A DNA stretch of 27,215 nucleotides, taken from the NCBI GenBank assembly GCA_023416515.1, contig JAEZHP010000017.1, positions 1 to 27,215 on the forward strand, read 5' to 3'. Made by a program: the position numbers and the translations under genes. Numbering within the stretch: position 1 is the first letter of the stretch; the number at the start of each line of letters is the position of its first letter. Positions 1-6,711 of this stretch are shown piece after piece. The notes below the pieces were generated by a model. It was not told where the DNA came from. It saw nothing but the letters and a program-made list of their open reading frames with translations, and did no database searches. This DNA comes from Pseudomonadota bacterium (GTDB lineage: Bacteria > Pseudomonadota > Alphaproteobacteria > Sphingomonadales > Sphingomonadaceae).

Positions 1-488
1 GCGCCGCCAGTCTTCCGGGAGGTCGTGCTGCGCTTGGCGCCGCCGGACGACGAGGCGGCACCGCTGCTCGCCTGGCTCGCGCCAGACGCGCGGCTTCCCC
101 CACTGGACTGGTCGCCGCCGCCCCCGCCCATCGTCATCATGCGCTGGACCGCGTCGGTCGCCGCGTTGATGATCGCGGCGCCGATCCGGCTGGCATTTTC
201 AGCCGCCGCCTCGGCCGCGGACTCGGCGGCTTCGGTGGCGTCCTTGATGTTCTTGCGGGTGGTCTCGCGAACCGTCTTGTTGGCCGCGAGCGCCGCCGCC
301 GCGGTCACCAGGCCGGCGGCGAGCAGACTTCGCGCGACCGGATTCTGGGCGAGATCGGCGGCCCGCCGGCCGGCATCGCGCAACGCGTCCGGAATCGCTT
401 CGGCGGCACGGCGCGCCGCATCCTGAGCATCGTCGAGGCCGCTCTTCTTGGCCCCGTTGGAAGACTTATCCTTCGGCCCTTTCGCCAT
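1..488 (-). CDS. Ala-rich protein of unknown function, C-terminus cut by window edge
   Basis: An open frame runs leftward from ATG at 488 to the window edge without a stop (162 codons visible). The start is supported by AGGAG seven bases upstream. The N-terminus is Lys/Asp-rich and charged, followed by an Ala-rich helical stretch (about residues 48-70, possibly membrane-associated) and an Ala/Glu helix. A Gly/Ser-rich, low-complexity tail continues to the edge. I do not recognise a domain family. The gene lies 69 bases downstream of a stress-type operon on the same strand and has a near-consensus EcfG-like promoter of its own (GGAAC-N16-CGCT, 545-549 and 525-528). A general-stress role is therefore an inference from context only. 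Confidence 0.7.
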   Translation of the reverse strand, partial: MAKGPKDKSSNGAKKSGLDDAQDAARRAAEAIPDALRDAGRRAADLAQNPVARSLLAAGLVTAAAALAANKTVRETTRKNIKDATEAAESAAEAAAENASRIGAAIINAATDAVQRMMTMGGGGGDQSSGGSRASGASQASSGAASSSGGAKRSTTSRKTGG

Positions 489-524
489 CAGCCGTCTCCT
501 GCTGTTCGTAACCTCACCGTAACA

Positions 525-549
525 AGCGACGAAGTCGACGAACAGTTCC
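525..549 (-). promoter_or_regulatory. Possible EcfG-like promoter, imperfect
   Basis: On the minus strand GGAAC (549-545) is followed after 16 bases by CGCT (528-525). The alphaproteobacterial EcfG consensus is GGAAC-N16/17-CGTT, so one -10 base deviates. It sits 37 bases upstream of the ATG at 488. Confidence 0.35.
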
Positions 550-557
550 AACGTGGA

Positions 558-938
558 TCAGGAGCGCTCGCCGGTCTCCTCCTGGTCCTCGGCAATGCTC
601 TGGCCGCGGTCCTGATGGGCCTGCTGGTCCTCCTCGAGCTCGTTGGTGGTGTCGAGTTCCTCGACTCCACGCCCTCCGCCCTGCTCGAGGTCGAAGCGCT
701 CGCCGCGCGAAAGACCGTCGGGGTTGGTGCCGGGCGCGGTCTGACTATCGGGCCCTTCATTCTGCCCCTGGTGGAACTGCTGGTTCTGGGCGTTTCCGTA
801 GCCGCCCGTGCCGCTGCTTCCGCCGGCCGCGTCGACATCGGACGCGCCCGGGCCGCCGCCGATCATTCGGCCCCCCGTTTGAGCCAGCTTCTGCTGGTCG
901 CGGAATTCATCGATCACTTCGCGGTCAGTAATGCTCAT
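558..938 (-). CDS. Small hydrophilic Gln/Gly/Asp-rich protein, third gene of EcfG-type operon
   Basis: A 126-residue acidic protein with no signal peptide or hydrophobic segment. It is rich in Gln, Gly, Asp and Glu, so most of it is probably disordered. The start at 938 is chosen over the upstream in-frame start because AGGAG lies just ahead of it, inside the last codons of the upstream gene. The upstream stop (940-942) and this ATG are one base apart, which suggests translational coupling. The family is unknown to me. As the last gene of an operon with an EcfG-type promoter, it resembles small hydrophilin-like stress proteins (inference). Confidence 0.75.
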   Translation of the reverse strand: MSITDREVIDEFRDQQKLAQTGGRMIGGGPGASDVDAAGGSSGTGGYGNAQNQQFHQGQNEGPDSQTAPGTNPDGLSRGERFDLEQGGGRGVEELDTTNELEEDQQAHQDRGQSIAEDQEETGERS

Positions 939-939
939 G

Positions 940-1146
940 TCATTTCTCCTGATGGGTCTGAGGACCGCGGCCGAGGTCGCCGGCCTCATAGGGTTCGCCG
1001 TCGGGGTTCACGAGGTGGGTCGACTGGGCAGCCGCCTTGCCGTCCTCCCCCTCGCCCTTGCGTTGCTCGAGATGCTCCGGGATCTCGTTGTGGCGGGCTT
1101 CCTCGCTTTCCGGCACCGGGTGCCCGCCGCCCGATCCTTCGCTCAT
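940..1146 (-). CDS. Small charged protein (68 aa), second gene of EcfG-type operon
   Basis: A 68-residue protein rich in Glu, Gly, His and Lys, with no hydrophobic segment. Its ATG overlaps the stop of the upstream gene as ATGA (1143-1146), and its own stop sits one base before the next start, so the three genes form a tightly coupled operon. The visible features are low complexity and high charge. No enzymatic domain is recognisable. A role in stress tolerance is inferred only from the promoter. Confidence 0.75.
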   Translation of the reverse strand: MSEGSGGGHPVPESEEARHNEIPEHLEQRKGEGEDGKAAAQSTHLVNPDGEPYEAGDLGRGPQTHQEK

Positions 1147-1442
1147 CGATCGGGCGCCGAGACCGGGGGCTTGGTTCCGCCGCCGGACGTGTCGCTGTCA
1201 TAATCCTCACCGGGGGTTCCGCCGGCGCCGGCGTTGGAGCCGCTTCCGAACACCGACCCGGTCTTGGGGTCGAAGCCGGCGCGCTCGCCGCGCTGGTTCT
1301 CGGTCTCGTCCTTATCGAGCCGATCGGTCAGGCCCTTCTCGTTGTCGGCATGGTGCATCGCCGACGACAGGTTCTGGGTCTTGCCGGGGATGAGCTCTTC
1401 CTGCGGCGCCTTGCTGGGGAAGCGTTCCTGCTTCTCGCCCAT
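1143..1442 (-). CDS. Small hydrophilic protein (99 aa), first gene of EcfG-type operon
   Basis: A 99-residue protein starting MGEKQERF, with a charged first half rich in Lys, Glu, Asp and Asn and a Gly/Ser/Thr-rich tail. The ATG at 1442 is preferred over an in-frame codon further upstream because AAGGAG lies seven bases ahead of it, and because the promoter at 1474-1499 would fall inside a longer ORF. There is no signal peptide or membrane segment. The family has no function I know. It is the promoter-proximal gene of a three-gene operon that ends at 558. Confidence 0.8.
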   Translation of the reverse strand: MGEKQERFPSKAPQEELIPGKTQNLSSAMHHADNEKGLTDRLDKDETENQRGERAGFDPKTGSVFGSGSNAGAGGTPGEDYDSDTSGGGTKPPVSAPDR

Positions 1443-1473
1443 GACATGTCTCCTTGCTTTCCTTGGCCCGATG

Positions 1474-1499
1474 AACGAGCCGGAGGCAGGTGCCGTTCC
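1474..1499 (-). promoter_or_regulatory. EcfG-type (general stress sigma) promoter
   Basis: On the minus strand GGAAC (1499-1495) and CGTT (1477-1474) are separated by exactly 17 bases, a perfect match to the alphaproteobacterial EcfG consensus. Transcription would start near 1467, giving a leader of about 25 bases with the AAGGAG ribosome-binding site ahead of the ATG at 1442. Confidence 0.75.
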
Positions 1500-1516
1500 G
1501 GAAAAGGGGAGACGCA

Positions 1517-1936
1517 ATGCGGTTTGCGACCGAGCGTCGGCTGCTTCAGGGCGCGATCGCCCTCGCCTGCCTGGTGCCTCTGTCGGCCGGTCTTGCCGGC
1601 GTTGTCGATGGACCGGCGATGCTTCGCGGCGTCGGGGTCGCGTCCGCGCCGGACCTCGACAGCCATATGCGCTATCTCTCCGGCCTCCTGCTCGGGATCG
1701 GCATAGGCTTCATCGCCTGTGTGCCGCACATCGAAAGCCGAGGCGCCCTGTTTCGGGCGCTCGGACTGATCGTGGTCATCGGTGGACTGGGCCGGGCGGT
1801 CTCGCTGGTCGAGGCGGGCGTGCCCGGCCTGGAGCATCGGCTTGCGCTTCTCATGGAGCTTGGCGCGACGCCGCTCCTGGTCTTGTGGCAGGCGCGGATC
1901 GCGCGCCGCTCAGATCGGGCAAGACCGGCCCAGTAA
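1517..1936 (+). CDS. DUF4345-family membrane protein
   Basis: A 139-residue protein with four predicted hydrophobic segments (about residues 9-27, 50-68, 76-96 and 105-125). The GAPDLDSHMRYLSGL-type segment after the first helix, followed by a glycine-rich helix, is typical of DUF4345 proteins, whose function is unknown. The start at 1517 is chosen for GGGGAG six bases upstream. A longer in-frame start at 1490 would overlap the divergent EcfG promoter. The gene is monocistronic, divergent from the small-protein operon, and followed by the hairpin at 1993-2020. Confidence 0.8.
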   Translation: MRFATERRLLQGAIALACLVPLSAGLAGVVDGPAMLRGVGVASAPDLDSHMRYLSGLLLGIGIGFIACVPHIESRGALFRALGLIVVIGGLGRAVSLVEAGVPGLEHRLALLMELGATPLLVLWQARIARRSDRARPAQ

Positions 1937-1992
1937 CGAGTCAGAAGCCGCGCAGACAGCGCTGCGAACAATGCAAATTCCTAAAAAGCCAA

Positions 1993-2020
1993 GGGCCGCC
2001 GGACAATAGTCCAGCGGCCC
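1993..2020. terminator. Bidirectional hairpin terminator
   Basis: A 12-bp stem with one mismatch closes on a four-base AATA loop (arms 1993-2004 and 2009-2020). On the plus strand it ends the DUF4345 transcript with only a short T run. On the minus strand it is followed within a few bases by a TTTTT run, so it would also end the small transcript that begins near 2157. Confidence 0.7.
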
Positions 2021-2071
2021 CTTTAACATGGCCAGCGATCGGAAGTGATCGCCCGGAAGAGTCTGGAAAGC

Positions 2072-2128
2072 TTAGGCTTTCATCTCCCGAACGGACTTGA
2101 CCGACCTCTCTGCTGAACCATGAGACAT
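2072..2128 (-). CDS. Candidate 18-residue peptide with extended Shine-Dalgarno
   Basis: On the minus strand ATG at 2128 opens an 18-codon frame (MSHGSAERSV...) ending in TAA at 2072. Seven bases upstream is AGGAGG, embedded in a 15-base stretch fully complementary to the usual 3' end of 16S rRNA. A promoter-like pair (2164-2192) lies upstream and the terminator hairpin 1993-2020 downstream, so the unit would be a free-standing transcript of about 180 nt. Alternatively it is a small RNA whose AGGAGG has another purpose. No homologue is known to me. Nothing else is seen between 1937 and 2257. Confidence 0.5.
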   Translation of the reverse strand: MSHGSAERSVKSVREMKA

Positions 2129-2163
2129 CGGATCACCTCCTTTCGCCAGTTGATGTTGGACCG

Positions 2164-2192
2164 AGTATGATTCGGGCCGAATCGCCGATCAA
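2164..2192 (-). promoter_or_regulatory. Promoter with palindromic operator in the spacer
   Basis: On the minus strand TTGATC (2192-2187) and CATACT (2169-2164) are 17 bases apart. Most of the spacer is the inverted repeat GATTCGG-G-CCGAATC (2169-2183), with perfect 7-bp arms. The arrangement suggests a repressor or activator site controlling the 18-residue-peptide transcript. Confidence 0.4.
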
Positions 2193-2257
2193 GTCTTGTT
2201 TGAAAAAAATTTCGGCATAACAGTGGATAACTCGCGCCGGCTCCGGGCGAGCCTCCC

Positions 2258-2791
2258 TCACCGTCCCTGACGACAGTCCTCGACCACCCGCGCGGCCTCC
2301 GGCCAGGCGGGGATGACGAGCCGAGCCGTTCCCGCCGCCTCGACCGCAAAGCGGCCGCGGCTGAAGGCGATGGCGTCGAGCAAGGGATCGGACGCCGGCA
2401 GTTCGGCGGCGAGCCCGCCGCCGGCGCTTGTCGCCGGAAGGTTGCGCGCTTCCGAGCTGGTGCGGATGGTGAGCATGGTGCCGGAGGCACCGGGCCGCTC
2501 GAGCCGGATCCGCGAGTTGGTGCAGGCTACGACGAAGCTCGGGCTGCTAGGCGAGCCGAAGGCGGCCGAGCCGCCCTGGCGATAGGTCCAGCCGCCGGCG
2601 CTGAGCGGCGCGTCGATCCAGGCGACGTTGGGCGTCGGCGCCGGGGGAGCAAGCACCACTCGGGGCGGATGCGTCTCGATCACCGGGCGGGCCGGCTGCG
2701 GCTGGGGCTGGGGCTGAGGCCGCGGGGTGCTCGGGACGCAGGCGGCGAGAGCAAGGACGGGCAACAGGCCCGTTAGGCGGAGCAAGGTCAT
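2258..2791 (-). CDS. Predicted lipoprotein with Pro/Gln linker
   Basis: A 177-residue protein with a lipoprotein signal peptide ending LALAAC (lipid-attachment Cys18). A Pro/Gln repeat linker follows (about residues 23-36), then a globular domain of about 120 residues with two Cys. The start at 2791 is set by GGGAG upstream and gives a normal signal peptide; an upstream in-frame Met would add ten charged residues. I do not recognise the domain. It is divergent from the lipoprotein gene starting at 2880, with 88 bases between. Its 3' side faces the small-peptide unit at 2072-2192. Confidence 0.75.
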   Translation of the reverse strand: MTLLRLTGLLPVLALAACVPSTPRPQPQPQPQPARPVIETHPPRVVLAPPAPTPNVAWIDAPLSAGGWTYRQGGSAAFGSPSSPSFVVACTNSRIRLERPGASGTMLTIRTSSEARNLPATSAGGGLAAELPASDPLLDAIAFSRGRFAVEAAGTARLVIPAWPEAARVVEDCRQGR

Positions 2792-2879
2792 GACGTCTCC
2801 CTTCCCCTGCGCCCTTTCCAAGCGAAACGCGTTGGTTCAAGCCTGATGCGGCGAACGGCCGGTGATGCTCGGAGGAATG

Positions 2880-3200
2880 ATGCGCTTGGCAATGACGATT
2901 GCGGCCGGGGCCGCGCTGGCCCTGACGGGCTGCTCCAAGGTGGTGGAGACCGGAGTCGCCGACCATCTCGAGCAGGCGGGGGTTCCACCCGGGATGGCGC
3001 AGTGCATGGCCCAGATCTGGACCGAGCGCCTCAGTACCCAGCAGCTCGTCCGGCTCGGCCAAAGCGCGGCGGAGATGGCTGAGGCGCGCCGGCAAGGCTC
3101 GCCGCTGATCGAGGTCGTCAACCGCGCCGAGGCGCTCAACGATCCTCAGATCGTCGAGGTGGTCACCCAGTCCGCGGTGACCTGCGTCGCTCGGATCTGA
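2880..3200 (+). CDS. Predicted small lipoprotein (106 aa)
   Basis: The N-terminal signal ends LALTGC (Cys18 lipidated). The mature part is helical and contains two further Cys residues. GGAGG at 2871-2875 favours the ATG at 2880 over those at 2877 (too close) and 2892 (too far). The family is unknown to me. It is convergent with the lipoprotein gene at 3202-3822, with a single base between the two stop codons. Confidence 0.7.
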   Translation: MRLAMTIAAGAALALTGCSKVVETGVADHLEQAGVPPGMAQCMAQIWTERLSTQQLVRLGQSAAEMAEARRQGSPLIEVVNRAEALNDPQIVEVVTQSAVTCVARI

Positions 3201-3201
3201 C

Positions 3202-3822
3202 TTATTGCGCCGGCGCGGCCGTGTTGCCCGCCGGTGCCTCGGCGCTGACGTTGGCGGCAGCGCCGTTGCCGGCCTGAGCACCACTCTGCGGGCGAGCGCA
3301 GCTGCGCAGATAGTCGCCGACCATCGGGTTGTGCGGGAGAATCAGCGGCGGGACGTCGTCGACCCGGACGACGATCGGCTGGGCCGAGGCGACGAGGAGG
3401 CCGAAGATCCGGCTGGTCGGCGCGACTTCGCCGCGCTGCATGGGAATGGTGCCGATCCCCGAGGAAACCGGAAGCCGTTCGCTCACCTCGCCGATGGTCA
3501 CGACCATCGCCGGCTGCGCTCCGGCCGTTGATGCCGCGCCGTGGCGCTGGAGGAGCACTCCGCCGCCCTGCGGAGTGCAGATCAGGCTGAACAGGGGCTC
3601 GGTGCCCATCGGCCCGAACTCGAGCGCCTGGCGCTCCTCCTGGAGAGCGGCGCGCCACTGGCCGATCGAGGGTTCGCGATCGTCCTGCTCGGGAGTGCGG
3701 ACCTGGCCGACCCGGTTGTAACCCTGATTGCCGTCCGGCGGCACCATGCTCGCATCCTCCGACCGCGCACAGGCGGAGAGAATCAGAGCGAGGCAGAGGG
3801 ACGAGGCGAAGGCGCGGCGCAT
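3202..3822 (-). CDS. Predicted lipoprotein, last gene of S41-protease operon
   Basis: A 206-residue protein with signal peptide and lipobox LSAC (Cys18). The mature domain has two widely spaced Cys (in the SLICTPQ and RSCARP segments) and an Ala-rich, low-complexity C-terminus. The start at 3822 has AAGGAG eight bases ahead, which rules out the longer frame. The domain family is not recognised. The gene lies 56 bases downstream of another lipoprotein gene and on the same strand as the S41 protease, so the three are probably co-transcribed envelope proteins. Confidence 0.8.
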   Translation of the reverse strand: MRRAFASSLCLALILSACARSEDASMVPPDGNQGYNRVGQVRTPEQDDREPSIGQWRAALQEERQALEFGPMGTEPLFSLICTPQGGGVLLQRHGAASTAGAQPAMVVTIGEVSERLPVSSGIGTIPMQRGEVAPTSRIFGLLVASAQPIVVRVDDVPPLILPHNPMVGDYLRSCARPQSGAQAGNGAAANVSAEAPAGNTAAPAQ

Positions 3823-3878
3823 CGGGGATTCTCCTTGGGTCTGGCCGCGTCTTAGAGCGGTTCTCGTGCGCGGGGAAC

Positions 3879-4481
3879 CTAGCCCTGCCATCCCCAGGGC
3901 AGGGGCGGAGCGGCGGCCGGACGCGAAAGGTCGAACTCGACCCGGAAGTGACGCGCGTTCGGCCCCGGCGGACGCCGCAGCTCGTAGGCGAACAGGCGGT
4001 CATCGACCTCGACCGCCCAGACGTTGGTGGTCGACACCGCGCGGCCTTCGCGGCGGAAAAGCGCGACGGACTCCGCGTCGACGGGAAAGTCCTGGCGCGA
4101 CGCGGTGCCGGGCGCGGCGGCGTCTCCGCCATATTGGGTGAGCACGTCCTCGCTGCCGTCCGGGTGACGATGGTCGTGCTTGAGCCGGAGGCCCTGCGGC
4201 GTTCGGGTGATCACCCAGGTGCGCGATCGGTCGTCTCCGACATGGAAGGGGATCCGCACCCGATCGGCCGAGCAGTCGGCGACGTGCATCACCAGTCGCT
4301 GCCCCGCCATGTCCCGGTCGGCCGGATCGCTGGTCACGAGACGGCCCTCATAGGCCTTGCCGCACTGCGCCTGGAGGCGGGCGAAGAAGGCGTCCTGCGG
4401 CGGCGCGGCTGGCGTGGTGGCGCAGCCGACGGCGAGCAGGCCGAGCAAGGGGACGGCGCGGGCAGGGGAGCGTCTGGTCAT
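3879..4481 (-). CDS. Predicted lipoprotein (200 aa), second gene of S41-protease operon
   Basis: The signal peptide ends LLAVGC (Cys20). The mature domain of about 180 residues contains two Cys and a His-rich patch (KHDHRHPDG). It ends in aromatic/Pro-rich sequence. The start at 4481 has GGGG four bases upstream, and the gene begins 31 bases after the stop of the protease gene. It resembles secreted proteins of unknown function common in sphingomonads (from memory, not verified). Its role in the envelope is inferred from location. Confidence 0.75.
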   Translation of the reverse strand: MTRRSPARAVPLLGLLAVGCATTPAAPPQDAFFARLQAQCGKAYEGRLVTSDPADRDMAGQRLVMHVADCSADRVRIPFHVGDDRSRTWVITRTPQGLRLKHDHRHPDGSEDVLTQYGGDAAAPGTASRQDFPVDAESVALFRREGRAVSTTNVWAVEVDDRLFAYELRRPPGPNARHFRVEFDLSRPAAAPPLPWGWQG

Positions 4482-4512
4482 GACGCCCCGTAACCCGGCC
4501 GCCCGCGCTCGC

Positions 4513-5949
4513 CTAGAAGAAGCCTGGAACCTCGCGCTGGGCCGGAGACGGCCGCATCGGGCTGACCAGCTCGCGTGGCGCCTCAGCCTGGGCTGCCTGG
4601 CGTCCGGCCGCGGGCGCCGCCGCGATTGGCGTGCACACTCGGCCGGCGAGGAAATCGAGGGCCGAGCGAACCGACGCCTCGCGCGGGTCCCCGAGCTGGA
4701 AGGTCAGGTCGTCGCCGGCTCGGCAGGTCGCCTGCATGAACGGCGCCAGCCCGTCGAAATAGGCGCCCTGCCCGGCCGAGTTCTGGGTCGCGAAGGCGAC
4801 GACGCGAAGGCGATCGTCGCATGCCGGCCGGTCGCGGGCGATCTGGCCGACCGGCTTGCCATAGGTGTTGGTCCCGACCAGCGCGGCGTTGGCGCCGAGA
4901 TAGGGGATGAACGAGTTGATCACGAGCTCGCTCGCCGAGGCGGTTCCGCCGGTGCCGATGAACGCGATCTTGGTCGACGCGATCGCCTGCGGCTGGGCGC
5001 CGAACTGGTCGGTCGAGTTGTTCGCGGCCTTCTCCGGCCGGAACACGGTGCGGCTGAACACCTGGCCGACGCGGTTGGCGCCGAGAAGGTCGCCGAGAAG
5101 CTCGCCGATCGAGACGAGGCCGCCGCCATTGTAGCGAAGGTCGACGATCACCTCGGTGATGCCCTGAGCGCGGAACTGGGCGAAGGCGTTGCGAAGCGCC
5201 GGATCGGCGGTGTCGATGAAGGTTCGAAGGTTTACGTAGCCGACCCGGCGGCCGCCATCGTCGATGATCCGGGCGCCGTAGCGGCTGGACACCGGAGTGA
5301 GCGCGAAATCGGCCTTGGTGACAGTGACCTCGCGAACACCGGCGGCATCGGAGATTCGAAGCACGCGGGTGGTGCCGACCGTGCTCGGCCCGAGCGCGTT
5401 GGTGATCCCTGCGCTGCCTTCGGCGGCGATGATGGAATCGACGGTGCGCAGGTTGGCGGAACTCGTCCCGATGGCGAGGATCTCTGTGCCGCGGTCGATT
5501 CCCGCAGCGAGCGCCGGCGCGCCCTCGAACGCCTCCGCGATGAACAGCCGGCGCTGGGCCGAGTCGATCGACAGGCGGATACCGAAGCCGGCGCTCGCTC
5601 CCTGCTGGAAGAAGGCGTTCTCCTCCGCGATCGAGGTCACGTAGGTGAAGAAGCGGTCGCGCCGCTGAGCCCGCGCAGTCGCGGTCATCGCATCGACGAA
5701 GTCGCTGAGAGTCGCTGCGCCCACTGGGTTGGTCGCCGGCAGAGTTTCAGGGAAGAGATACCATTCGCGGATTTCGCCGGCGACCCAGGCCTGGCGGTCG
5801 GCGAGCGAGCAGGAGGCGCCGGTCGGCGGCGGAGTCGGAGTCGGGGTCGAGCCGATCGGCGGCGAGGAACCGCCGCCACCGCCACCTCCGCCGCAGGCGG
5901 AAAGGACCCCGACAAAGGCCAGCATGGCAGCGCTACGCTTGTACTTCAC
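4513..5949 (-). CDS. S41-family (C-terminal processing) peptidase lipoprotein
   Basis: A secreted serine protease of about 478 residues. The order is: lipoprotein signal (VGVLSAC, Cys19), a poly-Gly then Pro/Thr linker, an N-terminal helical region, a PDZ-like domain (about 115-210), and the tail-specific protease core. The Ser-Lys dyad is visible: TASASELV (Ser338) and TYGKPVGQ (Lys365). DLRYNGGG also fits S41 proteases. An in-frame ATG at 5958 directly abuts GAGGG with no spacing, whereas GTG at 5949 is nine bases from it, so I chose the GTG. It heads an operon with two lipoproteins and probably cleaves periplasmic or outer-membrane-associated substrates, which are unknown. Confidence 0.88.
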   Translation of the reverse strand: MKYKRSAAMLAFVGVLSACGGGGGGGGSSPPIGSTPTPTPPPTGASCSLADRQAWVAGEIREWYLFPETLPATNPVGAATLSDFVDAMTATARAQRRDRFFTYVTSIAEENAFFQQGASAGFGIRLSIDSAQRRLFIAEAFEGAPALAAGIDRGTEILAIGTSSANLRTVDSIIAAEGSAGITNALGPSTVGTTRVLRISDAAGVREVTVTKADFALTPVSSRYGARIIDDGGRRVGYVNLRTFIDTADPALRNAFAQFRAQGITEVIVDLRYNGGGLVSIGELLGDLLGANRVGQVFSRTVFRPEKAANNSTDQFGAQPQAIASTKIAFIGTGGTASASELVINSFIPYLGANAALVGTNTYGKPVGQIARDRPACDDRLRVVAFATQNSAGQGAYFDGLAPFMQATCRAGDDLTFQLGDPREASVRSALDFLAGRVCTPIAAAPAAGRQAAQAEAPRELVSPMRPSPAQREVPGFF

Positions 5950-6100
5950 GACAGACATCCCTCTACTTTTTCAGTCGCTTAGCAGAGATTCGCGAATGCG
6001 TCATCCGCCTGCGGAAGGGATGATAACCATAGCGCGGCTGGGAAGGAAACCGGTGCCCGCGACAGTGCCGGAGAGAGCGGGCCGTGGAGCGGATCGAGGC

Positions 6101-6126
6101 GGGGCCGCACCCTGAAGCGCGGCCCC
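6101..6126. terminator. GC-rich hairpin, possible terminator
   Basis: Arms GGGGCCGC (6101-6108) and GCGGCCCC (6119-6126) form an 8-bp stem just downstream of the metallothionein-like gene on the minus strand. No T run follows, so termination is uncertain. Confidence 0.35.
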
Positions 6127-6136
6127 GAATTCCGGT

Positions 6137-6229
6137 TCAGCAGCTGCAGTTGCGGCAGGTGCACGGGTTGCAGCGGCAGCCCCCGCGGCAGGAGCAGCCG
6201 GTCTTTGCTTCGGTTTCGCTGGTCTTCAT
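6137..6229 (-). CDS. Metallothionein-like 30-residue Cys-rich peptide
   Basis: The short frame from ATG 6229 to TGA 6137 encodes 30 residues. After a 10-residue polar N-terminus there are eight Cys (positions 12, 14, 18, 20, 23, 25, 28, 30) in C-x-C and C-x2-C arrays, the pattern of metal-thiolate cluster peptides. Only Arg, Gly, Asn, Pro, Ser and Thr separate them. GGGAG lies eight bases ahead of the chosen ATG; the ATG at 6235 is too close to it. The gene is divergent from the MerR-family regulator and is preceded by a MerR-type promoter with a perfect palindrome (6266-6297). It probably binds Cu(I), Zn or another thiophilic metal in the cytoplasm (inference). Confidence 0.75.
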   Translation of the reverse strand: MKTSETEAKTGCSCRGGCRCNPCTCRNCSC

Positions 6230-6265
6230 GATCATTTCTCCCTTGGCCCATCATTGGGTTCAGCC

Positions 6266-6297
6266 CATATGACGTCCGTACCATGGTACGGAGTCAA
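6266..6297 (-). promoter_or_regulatory. MerR-type operator/promoter, site A
   Basis: On the minus strand TTGACT (6297-6292) is followed by the 16-bp palindrome CCGTACCATGGTACGG (6291-6276) and then by TCATAT (6272-6267) after a 19-base spacer, or CATATG after 20. A long spacer filled by a dyad is the hallmark of promoters activated by MerR-family proteins. The half-sites TCCGTAC and GTACGGA with a 4-base centre match my recollection of the Tn501/Tn21 mer operator. It drives the metallothionein-like gene and probably also controls the divergent regulator. An identical core recurs at 9686-9717. Confidence 0.8.
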
Positions 6298-6300
6298 GCA

Positions 6301-6708
6301 ATGGCTTTGATGACGATCGCAGGCCTGGCCAAAGCGGGCGGAGTGGGGGTCGAGACGATCCGCTATTACCAGCGCCGGGGCCTGATCGCGGAGCCCCCCC
6401 GAAGCGGCGGAAGCGGCCTCGGCGGCGGCATCCGGCGCTACGGCGAGGAGGATGTGCGGCGGCTTCGCTTCATCCGGAGCGCTCAGGCCGCCGGCTTTAC
6501 GCTCGACGAGATCTCCGAGCTTCTCGCGCTCGATTCGACCAACGACCGGGCCCGCGCGAGGACGCTGGCCGCCGGTCGAATCGCCGCGCTTGACGAGCGC
6601 ATCGCCGAGCTCGAACAGGCGCGCGCCGCGCTGGTTCGGCTGGCCGACAGCTGCGCGGCTGGCAGGAAGGGCCCCTGCCCGATCATCGCGGCGTTCGAGA
6701 CGGCCTGA
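6301..6708 (+). CDS. MerR-family metal-responsive regulator
   Basis: A 135-residue regulator. The N-terminal winged helix-turn-helix includes VGVETIRYYQRRGL and IRRYGEEDVRRL. A long dimerisation helix (about 82-115) follows, and then a metal-loop motif with Cys118 and Cys126 (C-x7-C) before the final PII. That spacing matches copper-sensing CueR; mercury MerR has C-x8-C plus a third Cys on the dimer helix, which is absent here (Arg at the -35 position, Ser79/Thr80 nearby). The start at 6301 is chosen because GGAG lies seven bases upstream; the in-frame ATG at 6283 lies inside the palindrome. It probably binds that palindrome and its twin at 9692-9707. The inducer is unknown. Confidence 0.87.
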   Translation: MALMTIAGLAKAGGVGVETIRYYQRRGLIAEPPRSGGSGLGGGIRRYGEEDVRRLRFIRSAQAAGFTLDEISELLALDSTNDRARARTLAAGRIAALDERIAELEQARAALVRLADSCAAGRKGPCPIIAAFETA

Positions 6709-6711
6709 GGA

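Noticed and set aside
2129..2143. Plus-strand GGATCACCTCCTTTC resembling the 16S rRNA 3' end
   Set aside because: The match stops on both sides, so it is not an rRNA fragment. It is the complement of a long Shine-Dalgarno on the minus strand.
4357..5982. 541-codon plus-strand frame opposite the S41 protease operon
   Set aside because: The opposite strand has a complete protease with Ser-Lys dyad and signal peptide; this frame has no recognisable motif.
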